NCBI GenBank assembly: GCA_019637815.1
Contig: JAHBUZ010000031.1
Location: 1 to 40,898, forward strand
DNA length: 40,898 bases
Direction: 5' to 3'
Source: Chloroflexota bacterium
GTDB taxonomy: Bacteria > Chloroflexota > Limnocylindria > Limnocylindrales > CSP1-4
Under the pieces are notes generated by a model that was given only the letters and a program-made list of their open reading frames with translations, did not search any database and had not been told where the DNA came from. Positions within the stretch are counted from its first letter, which is position 1, and each line of letters starts with the position of its first letter. Positions 39,909 to 40,898 of the stretch are shown here, one piece after another. Made by a program: the position numbers and the translations under genes.

Positions 39909-40870
39909 GGCCGCGGACCTGTGACCGGGGCGGCCCGGCGAGCATCCGGCGACACCACGCGATCCCACGGCAGGAGCGCCAGCACCACCACCGCCGTCGC
40001 GTTGAGGACGCCGTGCGTGCGCACCATGAGATCGATGTCCAGGAGACCCGGCGCCAGCACCAGCGAGGTCGGCCACGCGATGGCGAGGACCATGCCGATG
40101 GCGAGCGCCACGACCGCGAGACCCCCGACGAGCAGCGTCGGACCCGTCGTCCCCACCAGCGAGCGAGCGATCAGCGCGGCCACGACGAGGCCGCCGGAGC
40201 CGACCATGACGGCACCCACCCACTGGAACGCGAACACGACCAGGAAGCCGAGCGCGGTCACCGCCGTCCCCACCACGATCGAACCGATGGCGAGCCACGC
40301 GACGACCCCTGGCCGCCGAGCCGCCGCGAGCGCCGCGATGGCCACCAGCCCGAACGCGGCCACGTGGAAGTGCACGGCGGTGAGCGTCATGATGACCGAC
40401 GAGACCGGCGGCACGGACACACCCGATCGATCGATGAGCAGCGAGCCGGCGCCCACCGCGAGACCCCCGAGCGCGGCATCCGTGGCGAGCCGCCCCGCCG
40501 AGCCCGGTCGCAGGACGGATGGCATGCCCCCGAGCGCGTCGCGGATACCGGCGATCGCAAGACCGACCACCACCACGACCCAGGGCATCACCAGCCCGGC
40601 CGCGACCGGGCCACGCGGCAGGGCCATCGCCACGAGGAGGGGCAACGCGGCGATGAGCGCCCACCACGGGCCCGGATCGCGGGTGGTCCGGCGTCCCGTG
40701 ATGAGCCGCTCCGGCAGGCGTGCCAGCAGCGCCGGCACGACCACGAGCGGGGCGACCAGCAGCACCCGCTCCTGCAGGCTCACCGGGAGCGCGAGGGCGG
40801 GCAGCCACGCGGCCACCCCCACGAGCCACGCCGGGACCGGTCGGACATCGGTGTGCATACTGGTTACCAT
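39905..40870 (-). CDS. YndJ-like membrane protein
   Basis: About 321 aa, nine or ten hydrophobic segments. TLTAVHFHVAAFGLVAIAALA, with paired histidines, and DIDLMVRTHGVLNATAVVVLALLPWD are recognisable YndJ-family features; the function of YndJ is not known. First gene of the five-gene operon. The start is uncertain: ATG at 40870 or the in-frame ATG at 40858. A -10-like GATACT lies 9 nt before the first, so the leader would be very short. An inverted repeat, AGTATC/GATACT, lies at 40880-40895. Confidence 0.75.
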   Translation of the reverse strand: MVTSMHTDVRPVPAWLVGVAAWLPALALPVSLQERVLLVAPLVVVPALLARLPERLITGRRTTRDPGPWWALIAALPLLVAMALPRGPVAAGLVMPWVVVVVGLAIAGIRDALGGMPSVLRPGSAGRLATDAALGGLAVGAGSLLIDRSGVSVPPVSSVIMTLTAVHFHVAAFGLVAIAALAAARRPGVVAWLAIGSIVVGTAVTALGFLVVFAFQWVGAVMVGSGGLVVAALIARSLVGTTGPTLLVGGLAVVALAIGMVLAIAWPTSLVLAPGLLDIDLMVRTHGVLNATAVVVLALLPWDRVVSPDARRAAPVTGPRP

Positions 40871-40879
40871 CACGTAGCA

Positions 40880-40895
40880 AGTATCCCCAGATACT
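40880..40895. promoter_or_regulatory. Inverted repeat upstream of the YndJ-like operon
   Basis: AGTATC-CCCA-GATACT is centred about 18 bp upstream of the first ATG. The minus-strand GATACT half doubles as a possible -10, so the repeat may be an operator. The window ends three bases later, so its context cannot be seen. Confidence 0.35.
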
Positions 40896-40898
40896 CGC

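Noticed and set aside
1..40898. Defence islands, prophage or biosynthetic gene cluster
   Set aside because: No restriction, Abi, CBASS, integrase, transposase, NRPS or PKS features were found; the two TA modules stand alone.

Overview
The window is about 70% GC, densely coded and rich in ATGA/GTGA stop-start overlaps and GTG starts. There is no rRNA, tRNA, IS element, prophage or CRISPR array. Gene content (argFGH, a succinylase-type dap cluster, many ABC transporters, Tat-exported enzymes, DUF2071/YndJ-type genes) suggests a high-GC free-living soil or freshwater bacterium. My inference is Chloroflexota (Limnocylindria/Ellin6529-like), with an actinobacterium as the alternative; no marker gene here settles it.

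Layout. (1) 1-3786: arginine biosynthesis, argF (cut by the left edge) divergent from argG-argH, with a helically phased pair of palindromes that look like ARG boxes between them. (2) 3813-5285: an acetyltransferase and a Tat-exported intradiol dioxygenase. (3) 5838-9937 plus its leader to about 10166: a minus-strand lysine/DAP operon dapB-dapA-dapD-lysA-like, whose leader holds competing hairpins and a candidate 21-codon peptide; the LysA-like protein lacks the usual LysA CES motif. (4) 10224-10932: a VapBC-type toxin-antitoxin module with an apparently leaderless promoter. (5) 10952-35372: a catabolic region. It holds a hydroxyacid dehydrogenase, a D-apionate-lactonase-like protein, a VOC protein, a GntR/FCD regulator, a cupin-like protein, an epimerase, a FAH-family hydrolase, a ketopantoate-reductase-like enzyme, a UlaG-like metallo-hydrolase, a polar amino-acid ABC transporter, a PotABCD-like ABC transporter, a zinc alcohol dehydrogenase, an MFS permease, an RbsBAC-like sugar ABC transporter and a phosphotriesterase-family hydrolase. 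(6) 35429-36249: a second toxin-antitoxin pair whose antitoxin looks like a Phd/UPF0175 fusion. (7) 36324-40870: a five-gene operon (YndJ-like, two NAD(P)-binding epimerase-like proteins, a membrane protein, DUF2071) in which every junction is a 4-bp ATGA overlap.

The most interesting signal is in region 5. Five intergenic sites carry the same 18-bp palindrome, close to TGGTCGACCGGTCGACCA, always with a central GACCGGTC. Three sit just downstream of textbook TTGACA promoters of the three substrate-binding-protein genes; the other two lie in the two divergent promoter regions on either side of the GntR gene. Three unrelated importers and the enzymes would thus form one regulon, probably for uptake and breakdown of a sugar, sugar acid or lactone, with the GntR/FCD protein as the obvious candidate regulator. 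One importer (19.9-23.0 kb) has clearly lower GC than its surroundings yet carries a 17/18 copy of the operator, as if acquired and then wired in. A possible three-way-junction RNA lies inside the enzyme operon at 17899-17960.
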